Source: Streptococcus oralis subsp. tigurinus
GTDB taxonomy: Bacteria > Bacillota > Bacilli > Lactobacillales > Streptococcaceae
NCBI RefSeq assembly: GCF_002356415.1
Contig: NZ_AP018338.1
Span: 558,001 to 622,000, forward strand
Reading direction: 5' to 3'
DNA: 64,000 nt
Of this stretch, positions 1 through 7,680 are shown piece after piece (position 1 is the stretch's first letter; every line of letters starts with the position of its first letter). The position numbers were made by a program, and so were the translations under genes. The notes beneath the pieces are model-generated. The model searched no databases. It worked only from the letters and a program-made list of their open reading frames with translations, and was not told the DNA's origin.

Positions 1-69
1 AAGGTAAGGATTTAGAATATTTGTAGTCAAAAATACGATGTTTCTATTCCTTACGATAGGGAGAGAAAT

Positions 70-1062
70 ATGGCAATGATAGAAGTGGAACATCTCCAGA
101 AAAATTTTGTGAAGACTGTTAAAGAACCGGGATTGAAGGGGGCTTTGCGCTCCTTTATTCATCCTGAAAAGCAGACCTTTGAAGCGGTCAAGGATTTGAC
201 TTTCGAAGTACCAAAGGGCCAAATTTTAGGCTTTATTGGAGCTAATGGTGCTGGGAAGTCGACAACTATTAAGATGCTGACAGGGATTTTAAAACCGACA
301 TCTGGTTTTTGTCGGATTAACGGCAAGATTCCGCAAGATAATCGCCAAGATTATGTTAAGGATATCGGGGTTGTCTTTGGACAACGTACCCAGCTATGGT
401 GGGATTTGGCTCTGCAAGAGACCTATACGGTCTTGAAAGAGATTTACGATGTGCCAGATTCGCTTTTTCAGAAGCGCATGGATTTTTTGAATGAAGTCTT
501 GGACTTGAAGGAATTTATCAAGGACCCCGTGCGAACTCTTTCACTGGGACAACGGATGCGGGCGGACATTGCGGCTTCCTTGCTTCACAATCCCAAGGTT
601 CTCTTTTTAGATGAGCCGACTATTGGTCTGGATGTTTCTGTCAAGGATAACATTCGTCGAGCCATTACCCAGATTAATCAGGAGGAAGAAACAACCATCC
701 TCTTGACCACTCATGACTTGAGTGATATTGAGCAACTTTGTGATCGGATTTTCATGATTGACAAGGGGCAGGAGATTTTTGATGGAACGGTGAGTCAACT
801 CAAGGAAACCTTTGGCAAGATGAAGACTCTTTCCTTTGAATTGGTGCCAGGGCAAAGTCATCTCCTTTCTCACTATGAAGGCTTTCCTGATATGACTATT
901 GATAGACAAGGGAATAGCCTTAATATTGAATTTGATAGTTCCTGCTACCAGTCAGCTGATATTATCAAGCAAACCCTGTCTGATTTTGAAATCCGCGATT
1001 TGAAGATGGTGGATACGGATATCGAGGATATTATCCGTCGCTTCTATCGAAAGGAGCTCTAA
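70..1062 (+). CDS. ABC-2 type exporter, ATP-binding protein
   Basis: ATPase subunit of a three-gene ABC-2 exporter; it should power export by the two membrane proteins encoded just downstream. In the 330-residue protein the Walker A motif GANGAGKST is at about residues 57-65, the signature LSLGQRMR at 157-164 and Walker B VLFLDEPT at 177-184, followed by a long C-terminal extension typical of the NatA/COG4586 group. The signature has LSLGQ rather than LSGGQ, which is normal for this group. An AGGGAG ribosome site at about 58-63 supports the ATG at 70. The next gene starts one base after the stop, so the three genes are one operon. The substrate is unknown. Confidence 0.93.
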   Translation: MAMIEVEHLQKNFVKTVKEPGLKGALRSFIHPEKQTFEAVKDLTFEVPKGQILGFIGANGAGKSTTIKMLTGILKPTSGFCRINGKIPQDNRQDYVKDIGVVFGQRTQLWWDLALQETYTVLKEIYDVPDSLFQKRMDFLNEVLDLKEFIKDPVRTLSLGQRMRADIAASLLHNPKVLFLDEPTIGLDVSVKDNIRRAITQINQEEETTILLTTHDLSDIEQLCDRIFMIDKGQEIFDGTVSQLKETFGKMKTLSFELVPGQSHLLSHYEGFPDMTIDRQGNSLNIEFDSSCYQSADIIKQTLSDFEIRDLKMVDTDIEDIIRRFYRKEL

Positions 1063-1063
1063 G

Positions 1064-1882
1064 ATGGTCAAATTGTGGAGACGTTATAAACCCTTTATCA
1101 ATGCAGGGGTTCAGGAGTTGATTACCTATCGAGTCAACTTTCTCCTTTATCGGATTGGCGATGTCATGGGTGCTTTTGTGGCCTTTTATCTCTGGAAGGC
1201 GGTCTTTGATTCCTCGCAAGATTCTTTGATTCAAGGCTTCAGCATGGCGGATATCACCCTCTACATCATCATGAGTTTTGTGACCCATATTTTGACTAGG
1301 TCGGATTCTTCCTTTATGATTGGTGATGAGGTCAAGGATGGTTCCATTATCATGCGTTTGTTGAGACCAGTGCATTTTGCAGCTTCGTACCTCTTTACGG
1401 AACTTGGATCCAAGTGGTTGATTTTTATCTCTGTTGGACTGCCATTTTTAAGTGTTATTGTATTGATGAAAATCTTATCTGGGCAAGGGGTTGTAGAAGT
1501 GCTAGGATTAACCATCCTTTATCTCTTTAGCTTAACCCTAGCCTACCTGATCAACTTTTTCTTTAATATCTGCTTTGGATTTTCAGCCTTTGTATTTAAA
1601 AATCTATGGGGTTCCAATCTACTCAAGACTTCCATAGTGGCCTTTATGTCTGGAAGCTTGATTCCCTTGGCTTTTTTTCCTAAGGTGGTTTCAGATATTC
1701 TGTCCTTCTTGCCTTTCTCATCCTTGATCTATACTCCGGTCATGATTATCGTTGGGAAATACGATGCTAGTCGGATTCTTCATGCGCTTTTGCTTCAGTT
1801 TTTCTGGCTCTTAGTGATGGTGGGTCTGTCTCAGTTGATTTGGAAACGAGTCCAGTCCTTCATCACTATTCAGGGAGGTTAG
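1064..1882 (+). CDS. ABC-2 exporter permease (COG4587-like)
   Basis: First membrane subunit of the exporter. The 272-residue protein is mostly hydrophobic, with about six predicted membrane segments and no ATPase motifs. AAGGAG at 1051-1056 precedes the ATG at proper spacing and lies inside the end of the ATPase gene. It is translationally coupled to its neighbours (gaps of one base on each side). The pairing of two dissimilar ABC-2 permeases with a NatA-type ATPase is a known arrangement in Firmicutes. The substrate cannot be read from sequence. Confidence 0.88.
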   Translation: MVKLWRRYKPFINAGVQELITYRVNFLLYRIGDVMGAFVAFYLWKAVFDSSQDSLIQGFSMADITLYIIMSFVTHILTRSDSSFMIGDEVKDGSIIMRLLRPVHFAASYLFTELGSKWLIFISVGLPFLSVIVLMKILSGQGVVEVLGLTILYLFSLTLAYLINFFFNICFGFSAFVFKNLWGSNLLKTSIVAFMSGSLIPLAFFPKVVSDILSFLPFSSLIYTPVMIIVGKYDASRILHALLLQFFWLLVMVGLSQLIWKRVQSFITIQGG

Positions 1883-1883
1883 T

Positions 1884-2669
1884 ATGAAAAAATATCAACG
1901 CATGCATCTGATTTTTATCAGACAATACATCAAGCAAATCATGGAATACAAGGTGGATTTTGTGGTTGGTGTGCTAGGAGTTTTTTTGACCCAAGGTCTG
2001 AATCTCTTGTTTCTCAATGTCATCTTTCAACATATCCCCTCGCTAGAAGGTTGGACTTTCCAAGAAATCGCTTTTATCTATGGATTTTCCTTGATTCCCA
2101 AGGGATTGGACCACCTCTTTTTTGACAATCTCTGGGCACTGGGGCAACGATTGGTGCGAAAGGGAGAGTTTGACAAGTATCTGACCCGTCCTATTAATCC
2201 GCTCTTCCACATCCTCGTTGAGACCTTTCAAATTGATGCCTTGGGCGAGCTCTTGGTCGGTGGCATTTTACTAGCGACAACAGTATCAAGCATTGCTTGG
2301 ACTCTTCCCAAATTCTTGCTTTTCCTAGTCTGTATTCCTTTTGCGACCTTGATTTATACTTCCTTTAAAATCGCGACAGCCAGTATCGCTTTTTGGACCA
2401 AGCAGTCAGGTGCTATGATTTACATTTTTTATATGTTTAATGACTTTGCTAAGTATCCGATTACCATTTACAATTCGCTTCTTCGTTGGTTGATTAGCTT
2501 TATCATCCCTTTCGCCTTTACAGCTTACTATCCTGCTAGCTATTTCTTACAGGACAAGGATGGACTCTTTAATATCGGTGGTTTGATGCTGATTTCCCTT
2601 GTTTTCTTTGCTATTTCTTTAAAACTCTGGGACAGGGGCTTGGATGCCTACGAAAGTGCGGGTTCGTAA
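1884..2669 (+). CDS. ABC-2 exporter permease (COG3694-like)
   Basis: Second membrane subunit (261 residues) of the exporter, again hydrophobic with about six predicted segments. The conserved-looking segment VRKGEFDKYLTRPINPLF at about residues 91-108 is a soluble loop typical of COG3694 permeases. GGGAGG at 1874-1879 overlaps the end of the previous gene and fixes the start. It is the last gene of the operon; the promoter of tRNA-Thr follows within about 60 bases. I saw no convincing hairpin terminator directly after the stop. Confidence 0.88.
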   Translation: MKKYQRMHLIFIRQYIKQIMEYKVDFVVGVLGVFLTQGLNLLFLNVIFQHIPSLEGWTFQEIAFIYGFSLIPKGLDHLFFDNLWALGQRLVRKGEFDKYLTRPINPLFHILVETFQIDALGELLVGGILLATTVSSIAWTLPKFLLFLVCIPFATLIYTSFKIATASIAFWTKQSGAMIYIFYMFNDFAKYPITIYNSLLRWLISFIIPFAFTAYYPASYFLQDKDGLFNIGGLMLISLVFFAISLKLWDRGLDAYESAGS

Positions 2670-2729
2670 AAGGAAGAATCTCAAAGCCTTGTCTCAGGAT
2701 ATGCTTTTTCTAATGGAGATGAAAATTTC

Positions 2730-2757
2730 TTGACATCTATTCTCAAAGTGCTATACT
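2730..2757 (+). promoter_or_regulatory. Promoter of tRNA-Thr
   Basis: TTGACA (2730-2735), a 16-base spacer and TATACT (2752-2757) preceded by TG (2749-2750). Transcription would start about six bases before the tRNA. Confidence 0.85.
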
Positions 2758-2769
2758 AAAAGGGTAATC

Positions 2770-2842
2770 GCCGATTTAGCTCAGTTGGTAGAGCAACGCA
2801 CTCGTAACGCGTAGGTCACAGGTTCGATCCCTGCAATCGGCA
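2770..2842 (+). tRNA. tRNA-Thr (anticodon CGT)
   Basis: A full cloverleaf can be folded by eye: acceptor GCCGATT (2770-2776) with AATCGGC (2835-2841), discriminator A at 2842, D-stem GCTC/GAGC, T-loop TTCGATC. The anticodon loop reads CTCGTAA, giving CGT, which decodes ACG. The gene does not encode the 3' CCA. Two A-C oppositions occur, one closing the anticodon stem (2800 with 2808) and one at the base of the T-stem (2818 with 2834). The 3' end is repeated at 4033, see the repeat entries. Confidence 0.93.
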
Positions 2843-2853
2843 GAATGAAGAAG
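2834..2853 (+). repeat. Direct repeat copy 1 (tRNA 3' end, att-like)
   Basis: The last nine bases of tRNA-Thr plus eleven downstream bases recur at 4033-4052 with one mismatch in twenty. Both copies continue into a hairpin plus T-run of the same design. This is what a site-specific integration at a tRNA 3' end leaves behind; no integrase gene lies between the copies, so that origin is inferred. Confidence 0.7.
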
Positions 2854-2874
2854 TCCATTAGGGCTTCTTTTTTT
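2850..2874 (+). terminator. Terminator of tRNA-Thr
   Basis: GAAGTCC / GGGCTTC stem (one G-T pair) followed by seven T. Confidence 0.88.
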
Positions 2875-2964
2875 GTAAATATAGGAAAGGTGGAACGTTT
2901 GAGATAGGTTCTATTTAACGTCTGAAACTCCTGCTTATAAATAAAAACTAAAATTTATATTTTG

Positions 2965-2973
2965 TGGTATAAT
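2965..2973 (+). promoter_or_regulatory. Extended -10 promoter of the DUF6287 gene
   Basis: TGGTATAAT, a perfect extended -10. No good -35 was seen. It leaves a leader of about 155 bases before the start at 3137, in which I recognise no known riboswitch. The 2843-3136 gap otherwise holds only the tRNA terminator. Confidence 0.6.
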
Positions 2974-3136
2974 ATATTTTAATAAGCACTTGTTTTCGTT
3001 CCGTTTTAGAGGACTATAGGCTGTTAATCATTCTAGAATTTTTTGCATAGGTTTTCTAAAAATTATAAAAATCCGTGGATAATAACGAATGAAGTCTCGC
3101 AAGCTTGGCTGAATATAAATCAAAAAGGAGAAAATT

Positions 3137-4006
3137 ATGAATAAGAAAGAACGAGAAAAACAATTTGAAGAGGTCAATGGACGTAAGCGGTCTGAATCAA
3201 AGTCGGCTCCGAATAAAAATATAAAAATCTATATTGGCCTAGCACTCGCTGCTTCAGTCACTCTCATCTTGGTAAGTATTTTCTCGCATTCTTTGATTGG
3301 AAAGAAAGAGTCAAATCAAGCATCGTCTGCCGTTTCAACTACAGAGTCAACAAGTCAATCGTCTACAAACCAAGGAAAAATAGATGAGACTGATAAGGAT
3401 AAACAAGAGGAAATTCAAAAACTCAAGAATCAACTGACTGCTTTAGATACCAAAATTACGGAAGCAGAAGCACTTGTTAGCAAGTTGAAGAAAGAAACTA
3501 CCGTTCCAAAACTAGATATTGAAGCAATCAAGAACAATGATCTATCTAGTTTAGAAGGTACTTGGCGTAGTCAATCTGGTAATGAATACATTATTAATGA
3601 TTCTGGAGAAGTACGTGCGACTTGGTTTACAAATGATCAAAAGTACGAATCTGTAGTTGGATTAAAGGTATCAAAAGGTCAAGATAGTCGTAACCCTGAG
3701 ACAGCTTCTCTCAGTGCGTGGGTGAAAGATTCTGTTGCTGGAGGATTTGTAGTAGTAGCTGTGCCAAGCGGAGTTGTTATGCAACCTGGGGATGATGGAA
3801 AGATTACGGATAAAAGTAATCATGCTGAGGAAAGACTTTTTTCTGGACAACAATATGAAGCGATGTTAATGAAACCAGAAGATGTTTATTATCGTGTGAA
3901 ACCAGATGCTAGTAAACTTAATGAAGAGGAGAAGAATTTAGCTCAACTACAGGCTGAGCGTGAAGCAATCAAATCTTCTCTAGAATCTAAGGAAAAGAAA
4001 AACTAG
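3137..4006 (+). CDS. Membrane-anchored DUF6287 domain protein
   Basis: Function unknown. The 289-residue protein has a short charged cytoplasmic N-terminus, one membrane segment at about residues 30-54, a Ser/Thr/Gln-rich linker (59-85), a coiled coil (about 88-121), then the DUF6287 hallmark LDIEAIKNNDLSSLEGTW at about 126-143, a globular region, and a second short coil at the C-terminus. It is probably displayed outside the membrane. AAAAAGGAG nine bases upstream sets the start. It stands alone between tRNA-Thr and a second copy of the tRNA 3' end, so it is probably cargo of an integrated cassette rather than core genome. The DUF6287 assignment is from memory of the family consensus. Confidence 0.8.
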   Translation: MNKKEREKQFEEVNGRKRSESKSAPNKNIKIYIGLALAASVTLILVSIFSHSLIGKKESNQASSAVSTTESTSQSSTNQGKIDETDKDKQEEIQKLKNQLTALDTKITEAEALVSKLKKETTVPKLDIEAIKNNDLSSLEGTWRSQSGNEYIINDSGEVRATWFTNDQKYESVVGLKVSKGQDSRNPETASLSAWVKDSVAGGFVVVAVPSGVVMQPGDDGKITDKSNHAEERLFSGQQYEAMLMKPEDVYYRVKPDASKLNEEEKNLAQLQAEREAIKSSLESKEKKN

Positions 4007-4032
4007 ATTGTATTCGTTCAAAAATACTGTTA

Positions 4033-4052
4033 CAATCGGCAGAATCAAGAAG
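4033..4052 (+). repeat. Direct repeat copy 2 (tRNA 3' end, att-like)
   Basis: Second copy of the tRNA-Thr 3' end (19 of 20 bases identical to 2834-2853). No tRNA body precedes it, so it is a remnant rather than a gene. It would be the distal attachment site of the inserted segment. Confidence 0.7.
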
Positions 4053-4074
4053 CCTTAATTAGGCTTCTTTTTTT
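4047..4074 (+). terminator. Terminator of the DUF6287 gene
   Basis: Perfect nine-base stem (4047-4055 with 4061-4069), five-base loop and a T-run to 4074. It resembles the tRNA terminator at 2850 and belongs to the duplicated segment. Confidence 0.88.
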
Positions 4075-4131
4075 GTTGTCGGTAATATTCAACCACTTAG
4101 ACTGAGATAGAGACCAGATAGGCAAAAGAGG

Positions 4132-4160
4132 TTGTTCTGGGGGAAACCCTCTGCTATAAT
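4132..4160 (+). promoter_or_regulatory. Promoter of the small membrane protein gene
   Basis: TTGTTC (4132-4137), 17-base spacer, TATAAT (4155-4160) with an extended TG at 4152-4153. Confidence 0.8.
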
Positions 4161-4233
4161 GATTTTTGTAAGGGGCGTGAAGGGTTGGTGCCAGACAACT
4201 CAAATTCCTAAAAAAAGAAAATGGAGACAAAAA

Positions 4234-4551
4234 ATGAAAAAATTATTGGGACTTATATTTTTAGTAGCAGCAGCGCTAGTATTGTATTTCGGCTCTGTTG
4301 GATGGGCAAGTTTGGATGTCAACCTCTGGTCACTCATTCCGGTAGGATTGTTCCTCTATTTTACGCTAGAAAACTTTTTGAAAAAAGACTACAAGTCTAG
4401 TCTGATGTGCTTGATCATTGCCTTTGTCATTGTAAATGCTATTTTTGATCTCTTACCAATTTCAAGTGGTTTGGTAATTGCTGCCGGTGTGCTAGCATGT
4501 GTAGGACTTGGCTACCTCTTTCCTGATAAGGATAAACAAGAAGACAAATAA
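4234..4551 (+). CDS. Small membrane protein, LiaI/LiaF-type transmembrane fold
   Basis: A 105-residue protein made almost entirely of four predicted membrane helices with a short charged C-terminal tail (DKDKQEDK). The spacing of the helices resembles the transmembrane region shared by LiaI/LiaF-like proteins, but that is a weak resemblance and no function is claimed. The frame is open further upstream to 4132, but the -10 box lies at 4155-4160 and a GGAGAC ribosome site stands seven bases before ATG 4234, so the later start is used. It is a single-gene unit with its own promoter and a bidirectional terminator shared with the amidase gene on the other strand. Confidence 0.78.
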   Translation: MKKLLGLIFLVAAALVLYFGSVGWASLDVNLWSLIPVGLFLYFTLENFLKKDYKSSLMCLIIAFVIVNAIFDLLPISSGLVIAAGVLACVGLGYLFPDKDKQEDK

Positions 4552-4579
4552 AAAGTCTCGAGATTTCTCGAGACTTTTT
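4552..4579. terminator. Bidirectional terminator
   Basis: Perfect 12-base stem (4552-4563 with 4566-4577), two-base loop, with T-runs on both strands. It serves the converging genes at 4551 and 4581. Confidence 0.92.
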
Positions 4580-4580
4580 A

Positions 4581-6380
4581 TTATTTACCAGCGTAATATT
4601 TTTGGATCCCTTTCACAATACCTGCGACCAGTTTATCTTGGTAGTGGCTATCTCTGATTTGTTGGTTTTCGGTGAAATTATCCATATAACCAAGCTCTAG
4701 GAGGACAGCTGGTTTGGCTGTTTCGCGTAGGACAGCAAAGCTGCTCTCCAACAGACCAGCATCCTTAGCTCCTGTTTCTGCTAGAAGAGAGGAGTGGATG
4801 GCAGCGGCGAGGCGTTTGCTTTCACTCATACGATCAGGGTGATTGTGCCAGTATTGATTAATCTTACTTGGATAATCAGGTTCATCTCTATAGGAGTAGG
4901 TTTGAATACCGCTCGCTTTTGAGTAGGTATTACCAGTAGCGTTGAAGTGAATACTGATAAAAATATCAGAGTTGGTCTTATTAACCATACGAGAACGTTC
5001 GGTAACAAAATCAACGTCAATATCACTATCACGAGAGGTGAGGACCTTGTAGCCCAGTTCTTCTAACTTAGCACGAAGTTTACGGTAAATCTGCATATTG
5101 AGATCTTTTTCAGCGACATTGTAGTAAAAAGCACCGGAATCTCGACCACCATGCCCAGGATCTAGGAAGATGGTATTGCTATATTGGCCTTTTGTAAATC
5201 CGCCTTCAGTTGAAACTTCAGAAATCCATTGGCCGTATTTTTGGAACAAGTGCTCCTTGCCGTCTATCTTGTAAGTTCCTGAAACATAATGTCCACTATC
5301 GTCCAGATAGTAACGAGCCTTGTAATAGTCGTCGTAAATCCACTCATTCTTGGCCATATAACCGCCAGACTTGAGGTAGTATGCCCCAATCCACTCTTGA
5401 TTTGCATAACGGCCATCCGCTTTTAGATAGAACCAGCTATTGTAGGATTTATCAAAAATCCACTCTTTTTCCGCCATGGCCCCGCTGGCCTTGAGGTAGT
5501 AGCTTTCTTTCCATTTATTGGAAAGCATGACTCCATTTTGTTCAAAAGCATACCAAGAACCATTGATTTTCTCCCATTTGTCTTGGCTATATTTCCCATA
5601 TTCATTAGCGTAATACCAATTTTCATTGATTTTCACCCAAGAGTTTTCTGCCATGGCCCCGCTACTGTCAAGCAGGTAGGCACCAATGGTTGTCTGGCTG
5701 AGCATCACGCCGTTTTTATCAAAGTAGTACCAAGAACCGTTGATTTTCTCCCACTTGTCTTGCGAGATTCTGCTAGATGGTGTGACATAGTACCAATTTT
5801 GGTCAACCTTCACCCAGCCATTGTTAGCCATAGCCCCACTTTTAGTAAGGAGATAACCATCAACGATTGTCTGACTGAGCATGACGCCATCTTTGTCGAA
5901 GTAGTACCAAACTCCTCCGATTTTTTCCCATTTTTGCTGGATGATTTTTCCAGACTCACTGGTGTAGTACCATTTCCCTTCAAGAACCACCCAACTATTT
6001 TCTACCATGACCCCGTCTTTATTGAGAACATAGCCGTCAAAGATAGTATCGCTGAGTCGATTTCCCTCTTGGTCAAAATAGAACCACTTATCTTGAATTT
6101 TTTTCCATCTTAGGACAGGCTGATTATTTTCATAGAAACGCCACTGCTTGTTTTCTTCCTGCCATCCTTCTTTTTTAGGGGCTTCTTCTTTTGTCTTGTC
6201 TTTTGGAAGTGATGCAACCTCCTCTTCAGTTTTAGTTGAAAGATCTTTCTTATCTTCCTTAGAGTTGCTTTGTTCGGTGGTAGCAGGAGGATTAGCGTTG
6301 CTTTCCTCTGCGTAGATAGGTGCTTGGGTCAATCCTGCCATTGAAAGGACAACAGCACTTGCCAATATAAACTTTTTCAA
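4581..6380 (-). CDS. Choline-binding-type N-acetylmuramoyl-L-alanine amidase (Amidase_3)
   Basis: Secreted peptidoglycan hydrolase of 599 residues. It has a signal peptide ending near residue 24, a low-complexity charged linker (25-70), about a dozen aromatic repeats of the choline/glucan-binding type (about 72-395; for example KWEKINGSWYYFDKNGVM), and a C-terminal zinc amidase domain from about 402. The expected zinc and catalytic residues are present: H410 in DPGHGG, E424 in VAEKD, H478 in SIHFNA, E562 in LELGY. It should cut the bond between MurNAc and L-alanine while held to teichoic-acid choline. It is not LytA (Amidase_2), LytB, LytC or CbpD, whose catalytic folds differ. The ATG follows a TTGATA-17-TATAAT promoter. 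Confidence 0.88.
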   Translation of the reverse strand: MKKFILASAVVLSMAGLTQAPIYAEESNANPPATTEQSNSKEDKKDLSTKTEEEVASLPKDKTKEEAPKKEGWQEENKQWRFYENNQPVLRWKKIQDKWFYFDQEGNRLSDTIFDGYVLNKDGVMVENSWVVLEGKWYYTSESGKIIQQKWEKIGGVWYYFDKDGVMLSQTIVDGYLLTKSGAMANNGWVKVDQNWYYVTPSSRISQDKWEKINGSWYYFDKNGVMLSQTTIGAYLLDSSGAMAENSWVKINENWYYANEYGKYSQDKWEKINGSWYAFEQNGVMLSNKWKESYYLKASGAMAEKEWIFDKSYNSWFYLKADGRYANQEWIGAYYLKSGGYMAKNEWIYDDYYKARYYLDDSGHYVSGTYKIDGKEHLFQKYGQWISEVSTEGGFTKGQYSNTIFLDPGHGGRDSGAFYYNVAEKDLNMQIYRKLRAKLEELGYKVLTSRDSDIDVDFVTERSRMVNKTNSDIFISIHFNATGNTYSKASGIQTYSYRDEPDYPSKINQYWHNHPDRMSESKRLAAAIHSSLLAETGAKDAGLLESSFAVLRETAKPAVLLELGYMDNFTENQQIRDSHYQDKLVAGIVKGIQKYYAGK

Positions 6381-6412
6381 CGATATTCTCCAATCATTAT
6401 TTTCTAAGAAAT

Positions 6413-6441
6413 ATTATAAAATATGTCTGATGGTTTATCAA
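6413..6441 (-). promoter_or_regulatory. Promoter of the amidase gene
   Basis: On the minus strand TTGATA (6441-6436), 17 bases, TATAAT (6418-6413). The -35 overlaps the stop codon of the LysR gene. Confidence 0.75.
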
Positions 6442-7346
6442 CTATCAAACTGAACTTCTTCTACTAAGTATTCGATAAAGCGTTCACCCATCTTAGACAG
6501 GCTGGTTTTTTCATGCTGGATATAGACTAGTTCAATCGGGTCGTCAATGTCCAGTGGAATGGAAACGATATTGTCTCCGTTGAGGTTGCTGTTCAAAATC
6601 CCTGTTGCAATGGTGTAACCATCCAAACCAATCAAGAGGTTAAAGAGGGTGGCGCGGTCACTGACAACAATGGATTTCTTGTGGTGCTCTTGTGAAAGAA
6701 TCTCCTCTGAAAAGTAGAAGGAATTGTGCGTCCCCTGGTCATAACTCAGATAAGGAAAGTCTTCCAAATCAGCCAGTTTGACCTTATCTTTTTTAGCTAG
6801 AGGGTTGGTCTTGCTGACAAAGATATGGGGTTGAGCGGTAAAGAGGTGGTGAGTTAAGAGGTGGTTGTCATCTAGCATTTTCGTTAAAACATCGCGGTTG
6901 TAGCTGTTTAAAAAGAGGACACCGACCTCGCTACGGAAGTTCTTGACGTCATCGATAATCTCCCAAGTCCGAGTTTCACGAAGGAAGAGCTCGTATTTCT
7001 CCATATCACTTTTCTTGAGCAGAGAGACAAAGGCATTGACTACAAAGGCATAGTGCTGAGAGGAAACGCTGAAAAGTTCGCGGTGGGCGATAGGATTTTT
7101 ATAGCGTTCCTCAAGAAGCTGCGTTTGCTCAACGACCTGACGGGCATAGGAGAGAAACTCCATCCCATCACGGGTTAAGGTAATGCCCTTGGGATTGCGG
7201 ATAAAGATTTCAATACCCATTTCATTTTCCAAGTCTCGAACGGCATTAGAGAGACTGGGTTGGGTGATAAAGAGTTGCTTGGCTGCCTCATTCATAGAGC
7301 CAGTTTCGACGATTTTGATAATATAGTGTAGTTGTTGAATTCTCAT
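6438..7346 (-). CDS. LysR-family transcriptional regulator (CpsY-like)
   Basis: DNA-binding regulator of 302 residues: winged helix-turn-helix at about 1-60 (MNEAAKQLFITQPSLSNAV is the recognition region) and a LysR effector domain after about residue 90. It resembles streptococcal CpsY/MetR-type regulators, but the target is not shown by the sequence. The frame extends upstream to 7382, yet MRIQQLHYI at 7346 matches the usual start of the family. An extended -10 (TGGTACAAT on the minus strand) ends six bases before this ATG and there is no ribosome-binding site, so the mRNA is probably leaderless. It is divergent from yqgQ, which has the same design. Confidence 0.9.
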   Translation of the reverse strand: MRIQQLHYIIKIVETGSMNEAAKQLFITQPSLSNAVRDLENEMGIEIFIRNPKGITLTRDGMEFLSYARQVVEQTQLLEERYKNPIAHRELFSVSSQHYAFVVNAFVSLLKKSDMEKYELFLRETRTWEIIDDVKNFRSEVGVLFLNSYNRDVLTKMLDDNHLLTHHLFTAQPHIFVSKTNPLAKKDKVKLADLEDFPYLSYDQGTHNSFYFSEEILSQEHHKKSIVVSDRATLFNLLIGLDGYTIATGILNSNLNGDNIVSIPLDIDDPIELVYIQHEKTSLSKMGERFIEYLVEEVQFDS

Positions 7347-7352
7347 GTTTTT

Positions 7353-7361
7353 ATTGTACCA
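7353..7361 (-). promoter_or_regulatory. Extended -10 of the LysR gene (leaderless layout)
   Basis: Minus-strand TGGTACAAT followed by six bases and then ATG. The predicted +1 is the A of the start codon. Confidence 0.65.
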
Positions 7362-7422
7362 CACTTGCGGAAGAATGGGCAATGAAGACGAAGAAAATAG
7401 GGGGGAAAGAGCCGGTCCAGTA

Positions 7423-7451
7423 TTGAAAAAAAGTCTAGAATCTGCTAAAAT
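7423..7451 (+). promoter_or_regulatory. Promoter of yqgQ (leaderless layout)
   Basis: TTGAAA (7423-7428), 17 bases, TAAAAT (7446-7451) with TG at 7443-7444. The start codon at 7459 lies seven bases downstream, at the expected transcription start. Confidence 0.7.
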
Positions 7452-7458
7452 GGAAGCT

Positions 7459-7680
7459 ATGAAAACATTCTATGATGTGCAGCAATTTCTCAAACAGTTT
7501 GGCATTATTGTTTACATGGGGAAGCGCTTGTATGATATTGAACTGATGAAGCTCGAACTCTCTCGGATCTATGATGCAGGTCTCATGGACAAGCTAGATT
7601 ACTTAGAAGCGGAAGCTGTTCTCCGCAGGGAGCACAAGATAGAATTAGACTATATTGAGAAAAATGGAGAAATGAACTAA
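7459..7680 (+). CDS. yqgQ: YqgQ family protein (DUF910)
   Basis: Small 73-residue, highly charged helical protein of unknown function. MKTFYDVQQFLKQFG at the N-terminus is the family signature and sets the start at 7459; the frame is open further upstream but the promoter occupies that stretch. No ribosome site lies at proper spacing (GGAAG is only two bases from the ATG), and the -10 box ends seven bases before it, so translation probably begins on a leaderless message. Its stop codon shares one base with the start of the rhodanese-like gene, so the two are coupled. Confidence 0.82.
   Translation: MKTFYDVQQFLKQFGIIVYMGKRLYDIELMKLELSRIYDAGLMDKLDYLEAEAVLRREHKIELDYIEKNGEMN

Noticed and set aside
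4033-4052. A second tRNA gene
   Set aside because: Only the 3' end and terminator are repeated; there is no D-arm or anticodon arm upstream.
5538-6113. 191-codon open frame antisense to the amidase repeats
   Set aside because: It is a by-product of the periodic repeat sequence on the other strand; it has no ribosome site and repeats itself in step with the repeats.
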